Source: Lineus longissimus
Lineage: Eukaryota; Nemertea; Pilidiophora; Heteronemertea; Lineidae
DNA length: 64,000 nucleotides
Assembly (NCBI RefSeq): GCF_910592395.1
Contig: NC_088323.1
Span: 11,951,501 to 12,015,500, forward strand
Direction: 5' to 3'
Positions 1-10,522 of the stretch are shown piece by piece. The notes beneath the pieces are model-generated. The model did not search any database. It saw nothing but the letters and a program-made list of their open reading frames with translations, and was not told where the DNA came from. The position numbers were made by a program, and so were the translations under genes. Position 1 is the first letter of the stretch. Every line of letters begins with the position of its first letter.

Positions 1-970
1 ATGTTTCATCAATACCTGCAATAACACAGGCAGCCAAAATCGCCCATGAAGTTGTGAATTCGATGAGAACTTACCTCTTGTATCTGCGTATAATAGCTAG
101 ACACGAAGCGTTCTCCGGCACTGTCTCCTTGCTTCTGAACTGCGCAGACTCCGAGACGTGACGTTGGCTTCACGTGGGACTGCACGTGGGATAACTCGCG
201 CAAAATTTAAAATGCCCCCCGATGGGGTGCTCACTAAATTGCGCTAGTAACACAACCTGGTGCAAAATTCATGAACTACGCTTATTGATAATGAAAGAGA
301 AAGCTTTGCTCTCTATGATCAGATTTGTTTCATGATCCCCAACTTAAAGAATTGGGAGAAATCAGCTTCTGGAACAGTTTTTGGAAAATTTCGCTCTGTG
401 CCACCTAGTGGCCAAATCGCTCATCCTGCGGAACCCACACTTGGTCTGTTCAGGAGTTCTAAAGGGTGTCAATGGCTAAAAGGGAAAATCAAAAGAAAAT
501 CTCCAGTCGTTTCAAAGTTATCAGTGTGACGAGAATCAATACGAGTTTTTCATAACACGCCACCTATAGGACTAAAAAATTGATGAAATAAAAAAATCGT
601 GTGATATATGGTGTGCCATCACCTGTAAAGCCTACCATAAAAATCTGGTGAGAAACCCACCCTTACAAAGGGACTTATGGTAGATTTTGTTTTTTCACAA
701 AGCGCCCTCTGGTGGCTAAACCATGAATCAAATCGAGTTGGATTTCGAAAGGAACCAACGTCTACTTACCAGCAGTATACAAAAAAAGATTCAACAGAAA
801 ATCTCCAGTCGTTTTAAAGTAATCAGTGTCACAAGAGAACAACGACCGCCCGACCGCCCGACCGCCTGACCGCCCGACCGCCCGACCGCCCGGCACTTTC
901 GGTAATTTAATAACCAGGTATTTCTTCGAAAACCTGGTTAAAAATCCGTACCACCAATGCTGAGTCGCAA
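1..970. other. non-coding stretch with dispersed repeat copies
   Basis: No convincing gene is seen. Two similar segments at about 497-530 and 798-833 (both starting GAAAATCTCCAGTCG) are diverged copies of one repeat. The stretch at 600-740 (ACCATAAAAAT, then CTCTGGTGGC) resembles the 303-bp array unit at 32419-33545. A short perfect hairpin AACCAGGT/ACCTGGTT lies at about 914-941. The short open frames here are repeat by-products. Confidence 0.5.
842..893. repeat. GACCGCCC minisatellite
   Basis: About six tandem GACCGCC(C/T) units lie in an otherwise ordinary AT-balanced stretch. This is a simple short tandem repeat. Confidence 0.85.
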
Positions 971-1437
971 TAAATTCAGTCCATTTCTATTTCCTCCTCC
1001 AGAATGTTGACAAACTCAAGCCCAATTTCCTCCTCCTCTTGGTCTAGCTCCTGCAGTGGTCCGGTGTGCAAGGGATAGTAGTCCTAGGGCTGATAGTCCG
1101 TGTAACAAAAGCCCGCATTGCTGAATGTTTTGGTTAGGGTTAGCGGTACAATAGATCATGCTGCTTAATTGATCAAATACAATGCTACCGGACTATGACT
1201 CCAGGGGGACTATATCCGCTGTCACACCGGCGTCAATTGGGGCTGCCCTGAACAAGGCCGACTCGAATCCACTCTCAATTTTTGCGGAGGTACAGCTTCC
1301 CAAGCCTCACTCACGATATTAACTATCTCACGCAGCCCAATACGTTCACAGGTCCCGTCATCTTGCAGTGCATTCTCCGCAAACAATAGTGGTATATCCA
1401 CGATTGGTATTAGTGGCTTATAACGTACATATCCCAC
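970..1437 (-). pseudogene. decayed DDE transposase C-terminus (pogo/Jerky-like)
   Basis: Reading the minus strand in two frames gives a transposase-like tail. The first part contains IVNIVSEAWEAVPPQK. A frame change then leads to ESALFRAAPIDAGV, which matches the usual end of pogo/Jerky-type proteins where a helix is followed by SFxxAGIxP. An acidic tail follows (QEEEEIGLEFVNILEEE, about 990-1060). No catalytic segment is present, so this is a 3' remnant. The family is inferred from this short pattern; another DDE family is possible. Confidence 0.35.
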
Positions 1438-1972
1438 GATCCAAATCAGGCTGCCCCACCTTTCAGCTAGGGGTGGAACTAAACAGACATTGCGCTACAG
1501 TGGGATAATGATGAACTATAGCAACGAAGTATCTTTTAAGTTATGCGTGACGTCAGAGTGACGTCATTTTGTAAACAAAGGTATCCATCTATTCGCAAAA
1601 CCAGCCCGTATGAATGTTTTAGATTTGCATTAGGTTTGTAGTAATCATATAGTTTCATGACTCTTCAATTATTCTGATTAATCTTCACGCAAGTTTTCGA
1701 CAGTTTTAAAGTTGTCAATATTTGCGGCAACCCATTTTACTGGGGAACTATATCAGCTCATCCTCGTTTCTCGTGCTACTTTTTTAGCCACTGCCTCTGC
1801 CGCTACTAAAACAGCAGCACAGGCACGTGAAACTAAGAGACCCCCCCCCCCCCGTTCGGTTGCCCCCTTGACTGACAAACGAACCCAGACTACACCGACA
1901 GCAAATCTAAAAACGATATCATTTTACATTTGGGGGGGGATGGAGGTAGTTAGTCGAGGTGGCCTGAGCCGA

Positions 1973-2217
1973 ATACTTGACTTGCCAAACTCAGCTCGAC
2001 GCCGAACTGCAGCGCCACTCGCGGACAAAGATAAAACAACTCGACATTTTTTTCACCGGTTTTCTCGCTGCGCATGCGTACCAGCGTCATCTTTTGTTGA
2101 TTTCCGCTGGTACGCATGCGCAGCGAGAAACCGGTGAAAAAAATGTCGAGTTGTTCTATCTTTGTCCGCGAGTGGCGCTGCAGTTCGGCGTCGAGCTGAG
2201 TTTGGCAAGTCAAGTAT
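1973..2217. repeat. 245-bp near-perfect palindrome (foldback)
   Basis: Two arms of about 115 bp are reverse complements with only a few mismatches, separated by about 15 bp (TCATCTTTTGTTGAT). The ends read ATACTTGACTTGCC and GGCAAGTCAAGTAT. Open frames on both strands through here come from the symmetry. It is best explained as a foldback MITE or a hairpin-mediated duplication. Confidence 0.85.
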
Positions 2218-2232
2218 TGAAGGGGTAGGGGG

Positions 2233-3185
2233 CCGGGGCGCGAAATTTTTTTCTGCAGGATACTTCTGCCACAGTGTACATCTGACAGCCAATCACAATT
2301 GGCGCGATCTTTGACGTCACACTGTTTATTTATGCATGATAATGCAATACAATGGACGATACCGAGTCGCATGCCGAGTGCCACTTCAACTGTGAATGTG
2401 ACAATAGTTCATTGTCTGACCCCAATTATGCTCAACTCAAGGTTTGTGTCGTAGTGTTTAGGAATGAATTGCACAGATTCATTGTAAAATTGATGATATT
2501 ATGCGTACAAAAGAGGCATCAGCTGATCTGATCGCTACATTGCAGTGCATGCATTGATTTGTGAAATTTTAAGGGGCAGTGACACTGACAGTGTTGCCAA
2601 TGTTGATAATTATTAAAGGGACAGTGTATCCGATGTCTCGCGATTTGTGAAATTTTAAGGGGCAGTGACACTGACAGTGTTGCCAATGTTGATAATTATT
2701 AAAGGGACAGTGTATCCGATGTCTGCTGTTGAAGGTATCAGGCCTATTTTGGTAGTTTGAACATTGTTGAAGGGCCATTGTATAAAGCACATTTTGACAA
2801 GCAAACAAAATAAATTGAATGGTGGTGCCACCTATGCATACACAGCAGAACTAGTTACACGGTTGACAGATAAACATTCAACCTCGGCTATTTTGCCGCC
2901 GAGCACAGTGCGCCTTTAACAGACAAGTCCAATAAATACAGTCCACTCGACAATGAAAATACATGTTAAGATACTGCAAATAAATATATTTTAGCTAATA
3001 TACTCCTCTAACCATTTGCTAACTTGTTCTTTCCAAGATTATCAGAACACGTGGCATTGTTGACATTATTGCGCCATGTGGAAAGATGATGTCAACAAAG
3101 ACACGTGCTTGCCTTGAATTCTGATTGGCTGTCAGATGTACACTATGGCAGAAGTATCCTGCAGAAAAAAATTTCGCGGCCGGGG
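2233..3185. mobile_element. non-autonomous element with 68-bp terminal inverted repeats
   Basis: The segment 2233-2300 is the near-exact reverse complement of 3117-3185, sharing TTTTTTTCTGCAGGATACTT and the CTGACAGCCAATCA motif. The enclosed 0.8 kb has no transposase. It includes an 83-bp sequence repeated twice (2556-2638 and 2642-2724). No target duplication is obvious. The superfamily is not assigned. Confidence 0.65.
2556..2724. repeat. 83-bp tandem duplication
   Basis: Two identical 83-bp copies start at 2556 and 2642 (period 86) and begin GATTTGTGAAATTTTAAGGG. They lie inside the TIR element at 2233-3185. Because they are identical, the duplication is recent. Confidence 0.9.
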
Positions 3186-3195
3186 CAATTGAGCT

Positions 3196-3260
3196 ATTAT
3201 ATAATTTCTCGCGCCTGTGCGCAGTAGTTTCGAGATCTCGCGGGATACAGAACGTGCGAC
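3196..3260 (+). promoter_or_regulatory. possible promoter of the KDZ-like gene
   Basis: A TATATAA stretch (about 3197-3203) is followed by TCTCGCGCC and, at about 3235, TCTCGCGGGA, which resembles the CGCG core-promoter element of animal genes. It lies about 130-190 bp upstream of the candidate start exon at 3382. Support is positional only. Confidence 0.25.
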
Positions 3261-3381
3261 ATTCGATTTATCGGATGGTGTTGTAGTATTTTTTTGCTCA
3301 ATTCCATTGCTATTTACGGTTTGAAGTACCGGTAGGCTATGAAACGTAGACCATGTCATAGTTAGGACCGCATCAAATATC

Positions 3382-6300
3382 ATGACCATGGAATTTGGTG
3401 GTAAGTATAGCCAGATGGTCGCCAAAGGTGTTGTTTTTTTGTCACCTAATTGTCCTAAATCGATCTGAGAAAAAAGCATGGCCGTCGCCCACCAGCAGGG
3501 CACGTGCCTAGCTTGGCCTACCACCTGTATTGATAAATGAGATGCATCCCCATGCTGCTGCCGTAAATGTATGTAAATGCTCTATGCGTGGACATCTTCA
3601 TCATTATTTGTCATCATTGACATATCACATTGTCATTGATGTAATGGTAGGCCTAGTCCCCCCGCCCCACCCCCTAGGCCTAGCCTACCCTGTGTGTCAC
3701 ATTCATTGACTTAGACCGGCGTGCCTGCCCTTCTGCCAAAAGAGGTAATTCATGAATTGTGGCCTCAAATATGGTGGCGTTTCAATATTTCCCAGGCCGA
3801 TTACCCTGTCATCGCATTAATTATTTCAATGTGATGTCTTGTCACAAGTCACCTCATGCATGCACAGTGATTGACCAATTCCAAAATAACATAGAACATG
3901 TATCACGTAAACGTTCAGGGGCGTAGCCTGATATCGCGGGGGGGGGGGGGGGGGGTTCTTCGCCTATTTCTTGAGCAACGAAGGCGCTAAGCCCGTGAAA
4001 ATGAGACCGAAATCTGGCAGGTCAGCACTCCCAGTTACGAACGACTGTATAAGGTCACTCAGGCCTCTCAATTACATGATTCCTACACCGTACAGGATGT
4101 CCCCAAATTAGGTGGGTTTTTTTCTTCTTTTTTTTAAATATGACCCCCCTGAAGCGTTTTTTGACCCCTAACATAACCAAATCTCATCCAAATGGCCTCA
4201 TTTTAAAGTTTTCCCCTAAAATTATGATTTTTCAGGTGTATGTGGTGATATCAGTCACTAACTTTGATTTATGACATTGCTGTTCAGACAAATTGGCATG
4301 ATGAAATGTCTCCAAATTAAGCCAAAAAGCAAAAAAACATGTCCCCCAAAATAGGCTAAAAAAATACAGGGTGTAGAGGTCTCCACGTAATTGAAAGGCC
4401 TGTCACTCTATCGTACAATGGCCCATTTGGATAGAATCATGGGTGTTACAAAACTCAGTAGAAAAGTATTTTTGACTGTCCTCAGCGGATCCTTTTCTCA
4501 AGCTGGGGTTGGTTCGAACCCCCCTGATCCCCCCCCCGGCTACATCCCTGACGTTAGACATTCCTAAAAATAGCACTGCGATAGACCGTATCTGCATAGT
4601 AGTAAGCTTAAACTCGTTGCGCAGGAATTCCCTACCTTTATTGGCGCAGATACTCGACTCAATGGCGGATCGGAGCGTAGAACATCGAGAGTATTCAAAT
4701 GGGCTATCGTTGATTAGGCTCTGCTCATCCCGAGGTCAACCTTGTGTCTTCCTGTTTTGCCACCACATGTAGGTTCATTGGCAAGGATGTGGCCAATCAG
4801 GCGCCTCCCCTTTAACTATTTGCATTGTCTGAAGTTGTCTTAAGGCCTTCTAAAGCTTCGTGTTCGTTAAAATCATAAATCGAGTGTAGCCTGCATGGAG
4901 GCTGTATTTTGTCTAGGCTAAGTCATAGTTTTGACTATTAGTATTTTTTGCACTTTATGTGTTTGTTTTTCAGCATCATCCAATGGCAATGATGACAATC
5001 CTTCTGGTGGGAATGCAGGGCATTATGCACGAATCAAAGAGTTGGCTGCCTCCTATCGCAGGGAAAAGAGGAAAACCTATCATAAAAAGAACTTAAAGCC
5101 ATATGTGAAGGCTCCATCCAGGGACATCAATGGTGCTATAGATGGTCCATCAGTTCCCAGAAGAGAAAGAAAAGGGAAGAAAACCTCAACGACAGGTAGA
5201 TTGTTTTTGGTTGACAAATGCCTTCACCTCGTCTGAGCCAGCAATATTCAATTAGGCTTTATACATGGAAAAATATTGCTGCTAGACTAGGCTTACATTA
5301 GTGCAATTAACTGATAATTTCATGTTCTGGACAAATGGTTTATGCCTACAAATCCAACCCTATCACTGCTATACCTCTTTAAAATTTCTCACCAATCTTT
5401 AAAATCAAACCAGAAAAATTAGTCTTTTCCACCCTTTTTATGTAAGAAATTCCATGGAAGAAATTGCATCTTTTCTGGCGTAATCTGCATTTGGCCTTAA
5501 TTTCAAAATTGCTTGTTTTTCCAGAGAAACTAAAGGACTTTCCTGAGGAATTGAAACCAAGTAATCATGAAGTAGAAATCGATGCACCTTTCGATTTCAA
5601 GTGTTCCAGCAAGGTTTGTGATTTGTCTTTTTAAGGTCTTTTTATTCATCAGCTAGTTGGCTCTATTCCAAGACACAAATCAAGTTGTGTATTTTATAAG
5701 GAGTAAGTTTCCGATTTGACCTACCATACTTTTTACGGCTGCAGAGGTCAAACGACGTGAACCGATTCATCTAAATTTTGAATTTTGTGTTGATCACAAG
5801 TCAGGTTATAGTTTGCAAATGATTTATTCTTTTTTAAAGGTTAATTGGGCAACACTGGCTGCTGATTAAGGCAAATAATGGTATTTTCGAATCAACACTT
5901 AGAACTTTTTTTTTCTTTCCCGGTAGTATTTATCAATGCACTTTTAATTTACAGTGAGAGCTGAACTTATGGAGCTTCTGAATGGGATTCGGGCTTCCAA
6001 TAGTACTGAAGTGCCAGGCACTGAATCTGAATGGAAGAAAAGGCATTTTGTTGCGCATGCTGACCGGAAGCAAAGACAAGAGGAGAGTTGGGAGGAGGTG
6101 CGGGAGCCAGTATTGAGGTCAATACTTAGGAAAATGGGAAAACATAGTTCATCATGTGCAGTTTGTGTCTCATGTGCGTCGTCAGCTGTTATCAGGTATG
6201 ATATATTTATAGGAGATAAATTTGTTTTCAAAGTGTACATGTAACAGGCACTAAAAATAACTGAAGGAACACAGCTCTTTAATCAAAACACAATTTGTTC

Positions 6301-7926
6301 TCTAGAATGTGATTCAGAGTCTGGAGCTGAAGATAGAAGCTGCAAGAACACCACGGTTTTCCCTTGTGCCATGGTCAACCCAGTTTGTTGACCAGGTTTT
6401 CCAGCCTTCTGCCCTATCTTCGGGAGTTTTTCAATTTAATTATATACACACTTTCATTCTTTTCAGATTCTTATAAAGTTCATTGGTTTAAATAACATGA
6501 CATGATTTGAAAGATAGCAATTAACACGACAGTATTAAAGGGGCTTTCTTCATATTAGCAGTTTGTGCAGTTACGATGCATGTCGAGTTCACTGCTATAT
6601 CGATCAGTTTAAAAGTTTATCATTTTCATTTCAGATGCTTCAAAGAGTCGGGCTTCTCTACGAAAGCGTCTTGAAAAGGAGAGAAAGCAACTTCAGCATT
6701 GTGTTAGTCTGCTGTCATGTTTCTGTGGACGAAGTCATGCAAGAGGACTATTTGTTGCCTTGGCATAATCCTACAGGTTGGCATTCACTTCATATTCATT
6801 TACCCACAAACTTCACTTAGTACATGTAACACAAAGTCCAGGACACAAATAACTCCAAGTGGTAATGTCCTGCAGTCATTTTCGATTGTTCAGAGAAATT
6901 GATCCAGCTGTTCTTTATCAAGCAATTTGAGGTTTAAAGCCTGGGTCGGCATTTTGCTCTAGGCTTACTGGTACATTGGTCTTCAAGTGATGTAAAGTAC
7001 ATTCTACCTTGTACATTTAACACAATTTGGTTGCAATGTAGCATGGTTGCAAGTAAAATGTTAAGTTGCGCCTCAATCTTATAGTCACATTTCTGACATA
7101 TCCAGCATGTATTTTTACCAGCGTTTCGTATGTACATGTAGGAGGGATGGAGCAAGAAACTTTTAGCCTGTAGTCCTAATATTTGTTTCTTCAATTCAGG
7201 GAACAAGGGAGAAACATTTGCTTTGAAGAAGAAAATAGTTGATATACATGAACACATGACCAGGTACATCGAGGAATTGCCTGTGCTCATTCAAGAGATG
7301 GTATCAACTGTTCTTTTCTTCAAGAAAAAAATCAACACCTTGGAAGACAGAATCAACACCGTGAACAATGAGGCCATCAAAAACCAAGGTAGTCGCCATG
7401 CAATTATTTTTACCCAACATTTGTGGAGGTTGATGCATACATGTACTTGTCTTGCTGTGACACTACCTCTGAATTAACCTGGGCTGTGGATGCAGATCTG
7501 GATCTGATTGCAACTTCGTTCTTTCCCAGCTCAGGTTCAGTTTACTAATACAAATGTACTACGCCCTGCTTTTAATTAATTCAAACCGAATGCCTTTCAT
7601 TAATCTAACTGGACAGACATAAACTATTGGTTTGCAGATGTATGTGCATTACCTTTGTTGATGACTTCAGAATTTTAATGTCCAGCTCTCCTTCTATTTA
7701 AGAAAACCATGGATTGGTGATGTTGCTGCTGGAATCAAAGGAATTCTACACAGACCTTCTCCTAGAAGCAACAGATGTATTTGAATGTATAGACACTGAC
7801 ATAGAGATCGTGGTGTATTTTGAGGAAGGGGAGGTGCAACCTGGTGGTGAAGAATCAAATTCGGAGGAGGATGCGTCTAGCTCTGAGGAGGAGGATTGTG
7901 ATGACATTGGCATTGAGTACGTGTAA
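3382..7926 (+). CDS. KDZ-transposon-associated-like multi-exon gene, catalytic core absent
   Basis: Exons read from splice sites: 3382-3400 (MTMEFG, donor GTAAGT, start tentative), 4974-5195, 5525-5613, 5955-6195, 6306-6395, 6635-6776, 7200-7388 and 7703-7926 (stop TAA). The first two join in phase with the third, and the last four join in phase with each other. The basic stretch YRREKRKTYHKK, then WEEVREPVLRSILRKMG and SCAVCVSCASSAVIR, resembles the N-terminal W..R....CxxC...A.IR region of KDZ (Kyakuja/Dileera/Zisupton) transposon proteins. The tail has a coiled coil (FALKKKIVDIHEHM to INTLEDRINTV) and ends in an acidic run (SEEDASSSEEEDCDD). The large central KDZ domain is missing: only 110 bp separate the two exon groups, and phases fail across 5613/5955 and 6195/6306. 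It is either an internally deleted KDZ gene or a domesticated remnant. The family call is from pattern memory. An AATAAA lies at 8563-8568. Confidence 0.45.
3916..4550. mobile_element. CAGGGGCGTAGCC non-autonomous DNA element with 5-bp TSD
   Basis: The 13-bp ends CAGGGGCGTAGCC (3916-3928) and GGCTACATCCCTG (4538-4550) are inverted with two mismatches. They are flanked by ACGTT at 3911-3915 and 4551-4555, an exact 5-bp target-site duplication. A poly-G/poly-C pair sits just inside the ends. The 635-bp body encodes nothing recognisable. It lies in intron 1 of the KDZ-like gene. I do not assign a superfamily. Confidence 0.75.
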
Positions 7927-8880
7927 TTAACCCTTTGAAGCCGGATTTATTTCAGAAATCCCGATCTTTTTCGACTTGATTTGGTCTAAGTTTGTCTAAA
8001 AGGGTATAGTGTCCCCAAATGTCACTCGAAGCTAACAAAGTATGCCACAAGATGCTAACGTTTTCGGAACTCTGTGGCATCTCTTAAGGCCCTTGCACTG
8101 TTGCAGAGGTTCTCAAGAAGCATGTTTGTGAATAAGGTGACTTTTTCTAGTGAAAGTTCGAACTTCCAATGCAGTTTATTGGGAAACTACGCCACAAATC
8201 AGGTGTTGTGACGTTCCTAAAATGACGTCATATGGCAAAAAGTGTCAACTGAGGCAAAACTGTTCAGTGAGAGTTCTTTTTGCTCGTCTGGCGCTCAGGA
8301 ATCTGCCAACTGTTCGACGATACAGCGATGTTCCGGCCCTGGGGACAAACTTAGCCATGAGGGGGGTACCTGCTGCTGGTTAATTTTTTTATCTGACCGC
8401 AGGGGGCTAGGCTGATGTCCTGCAACTCCCAAAACGACTTAGAATTATTGCCGGACCACTAGGGACCTTGGAAAATGCCTTTTGTGTAATCTGATATATT
8501 GTGAATCCACCAATTATGTATAAGCAGATTTGTATTACTGGCTGAATGTGAATTTCAGCAGCAATAAAATGATTCTTGCATCAAATTACATGCACTTGTT
8601 TTCATTGTTGCTCACCTTGGGTGAACACAGCTGATACTATCAGGCTGCCTACATGTATAAAGAAACATCAATTTTTGCCGGAAATGAGCAGACAGGTGTC
8701 AAAGATGTGTATGGTCAAGTAGCATCTGCCTCATCTTGACTGAGAAAGGTTGTGTATTCAAGTTGCCCTTGTCCTTGTGTCATCCCCTGAAGGCCACGCT
8801 TTGAAGTGACTGACCATTGTATTGTCCTGCATGTACATGTATACATGTATTGGGCTGTTGGATTACTGAGAAAAATCAAA
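7927..8880 (+). other. 3' untranslated region and spacer
   Basis: After the stop of the KDZ-like gene no coding signal is seen. An AATAAA poly(A) signal at 8563-8568 would give a UTR of about 650 bases. The remainder is unremarkable sequence with ACATGTATACATGTA simple motifs (about 8832-8849). Confidence 0.45.
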
Positions 8881-8888
8881 CTACTCTG

Positions 8889-9715
8889 AATGACATCTTC
8901 AAAGACCGTACTTCAGTATGCGGTAGGTGTATTCTGGTTGGATGTGACATTGTCTCAAGTAAACCATCATTCTGAATTACATACCATATGCAGCTGCAGT
9001 ATTTTGGTTAGAAGTGACATTATATCGTACATGTAGGTAAACCCAACTCTTCTGAATGACATCATCAGAGTCATTATTTCCGTACGATCAGGCGTATTCA
9101 GGTTGGATGTGACATTGTGTCGAAAGTAAACCGACCATTCTGGATGACGTCTCAGAGACGGTATTTCCATACGATCAGGCGTATTCAAGTTGGATGTGAC
9201 ATTGTGTCGAAAGTAAACCGACCATTCTGGATGACGTCTTCAGAGACGATATTTCCATACGGTCAGGCGTATTCAGGTTGGATGTGACATTGTGTCGAAA
9301 GTAAACCGACCATTCTGGATGACGTCTTCAGAGACAGTATTTTGATACGGTCAGGCGTATTCAGGTTGGATGTGACATTGTGTCGAAAGTAAACCGACCA
9401 TTCTGGATAATGTCTTCAGAGACAGTATTTCCATACGATCAGGCGTATTCAGGTTGGATGTGACATTGTGTCGAAAGTAACCCGACCATTCTGGATAATG
9501 TCTTCAGAGACGGTATTTCCATACGGTCCGGCGTTTTCATGATCAGGTGGGATGTGACATTTTTTAAAGCATTTTCCATGACATCTTGTGTATATTCTGG
9601 GTGGGTGTGACAAATCCTTAAGTAACCCAAACATTCTGAATGACGTCTTCAAAGGCAGTATTTCCGTATGTGGCAGGTGTATTCTTGTTGGACGTGACGT
9701 TGTCTAAAGTCAAGT
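8889..9715. repeat. 88-bp tandem satellite (about nine units)
   Basis: Units start at about 9144, 9233, 9321, 9409 and 9497, with the key phrase GACGTCTTCAGAGACGGTAT and then GGTTGGATGTGACATTGTGTC. The central units are nearly identical. The outer ones (8889-9057 and 9580-9715) are diverged and carry deletions, the usual pattern of unequal exchange homogenising the middle. Short open frames inside it are by-products. Confidence 0.9.
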
Positions 9716-9970
9716 GTTACCTTGCTGTTAGGACACTCCAATATCGTCTGCAATTGAAAGGCGTCCTGGTTGCATTCCACCCAAACCAATTCAGCACCGG
9801 TGTCCTTATTAGAGAGGTATCCACAGAGGGAGGCTCCAAGTCCAATGTACATGTAAAGTACGCTGTAATTTGCAATCCTAGCACATGTAGCCAGACTTCT
9901 CTATTGATGCCAGTTCAAGAGGAACTCAGTATCAAGTGCCGGTCTGGATATTGTCTCAAGGTATGAATTC

Positions 9971-10106
9971 AGGGACCATCTCACAGGTACGTTTTTTGAA
10001 GCAAAAATGACTCAAGTCACTTAGTCTTGGGTGTGACCACACTCAAAAAGACTAAATGACTTACCCGTAGTCTTTTAGGCTTCAAAATACTTTTGAGATG
10101 GTCCCT
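9971..10106. repeat. 136-bp foldback repeat
   Basis: AGGGACCATCTCA at 9971-9983 is inverted as TGAGATGGTCCCT at 10094-10106. The interior is also largely self-complementary (TTTTTTGAAGC/GCTTCAAAA, CACTTAGTCTT/AAGACTAAATG). It is a small foldback element close to the chromodomain gene 3' end. Confidence 0.75.
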
Positions 10107-10189
10107 TATAATACATGTAGTCAAGTCGCTGTGAGGTAGCAAAGATAAAGGCAAGACTATATGTATCTAATAATATGAAAAACACCACG

Positions 10190-10195
10190 TTTATT
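10190..10195 (-). terminator. poly(A) signal of the chromodomain gene
   Basis: AATAAA on the minus strand lies about 330 bp downstream of the proposed stop codon at 10523. Confidence 0.5.
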
Positions 10196-10522
10196 GAATG
10201 ATACATGTATACAACAGCCACAGATTGTCTGAAAAAACAATAATTCCACAGTACATGTACATGTAACTTACATTTACTTTTAATGAGACCTTTGAAAGAT
10301 ATGATAAGTTTACATTGTTACTATATTTGTGCCAATTCAATATTATCCATTATGTAATCTTTCATCAAAAGTGATCATGTGAGTTTATGTCAGAATGAAT
10401 AATGCGTGGAGGTGAAGAAGGAATACCGAAATACGTGAATTCCACTGAACAAAAAAACACAGGCGGGAGGATTTGCACAAATTCACATCAATTTTTTCAA
10501 CAATCGAAAGACATGAGGTGCA

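Noticed and set aside
1712-2384. Overlapping open frames of 80-140 codons on both strands
   Set aside because: They mirror each other because of the palindrome at 1973-2217 and have no protein features.
8889-9715. Regular 88-bp repeats as a possible CRISPR array
   Set aside because: The whole unit repeats with no unique spacers, and the DNA is eukaryotic; it is a satellite.
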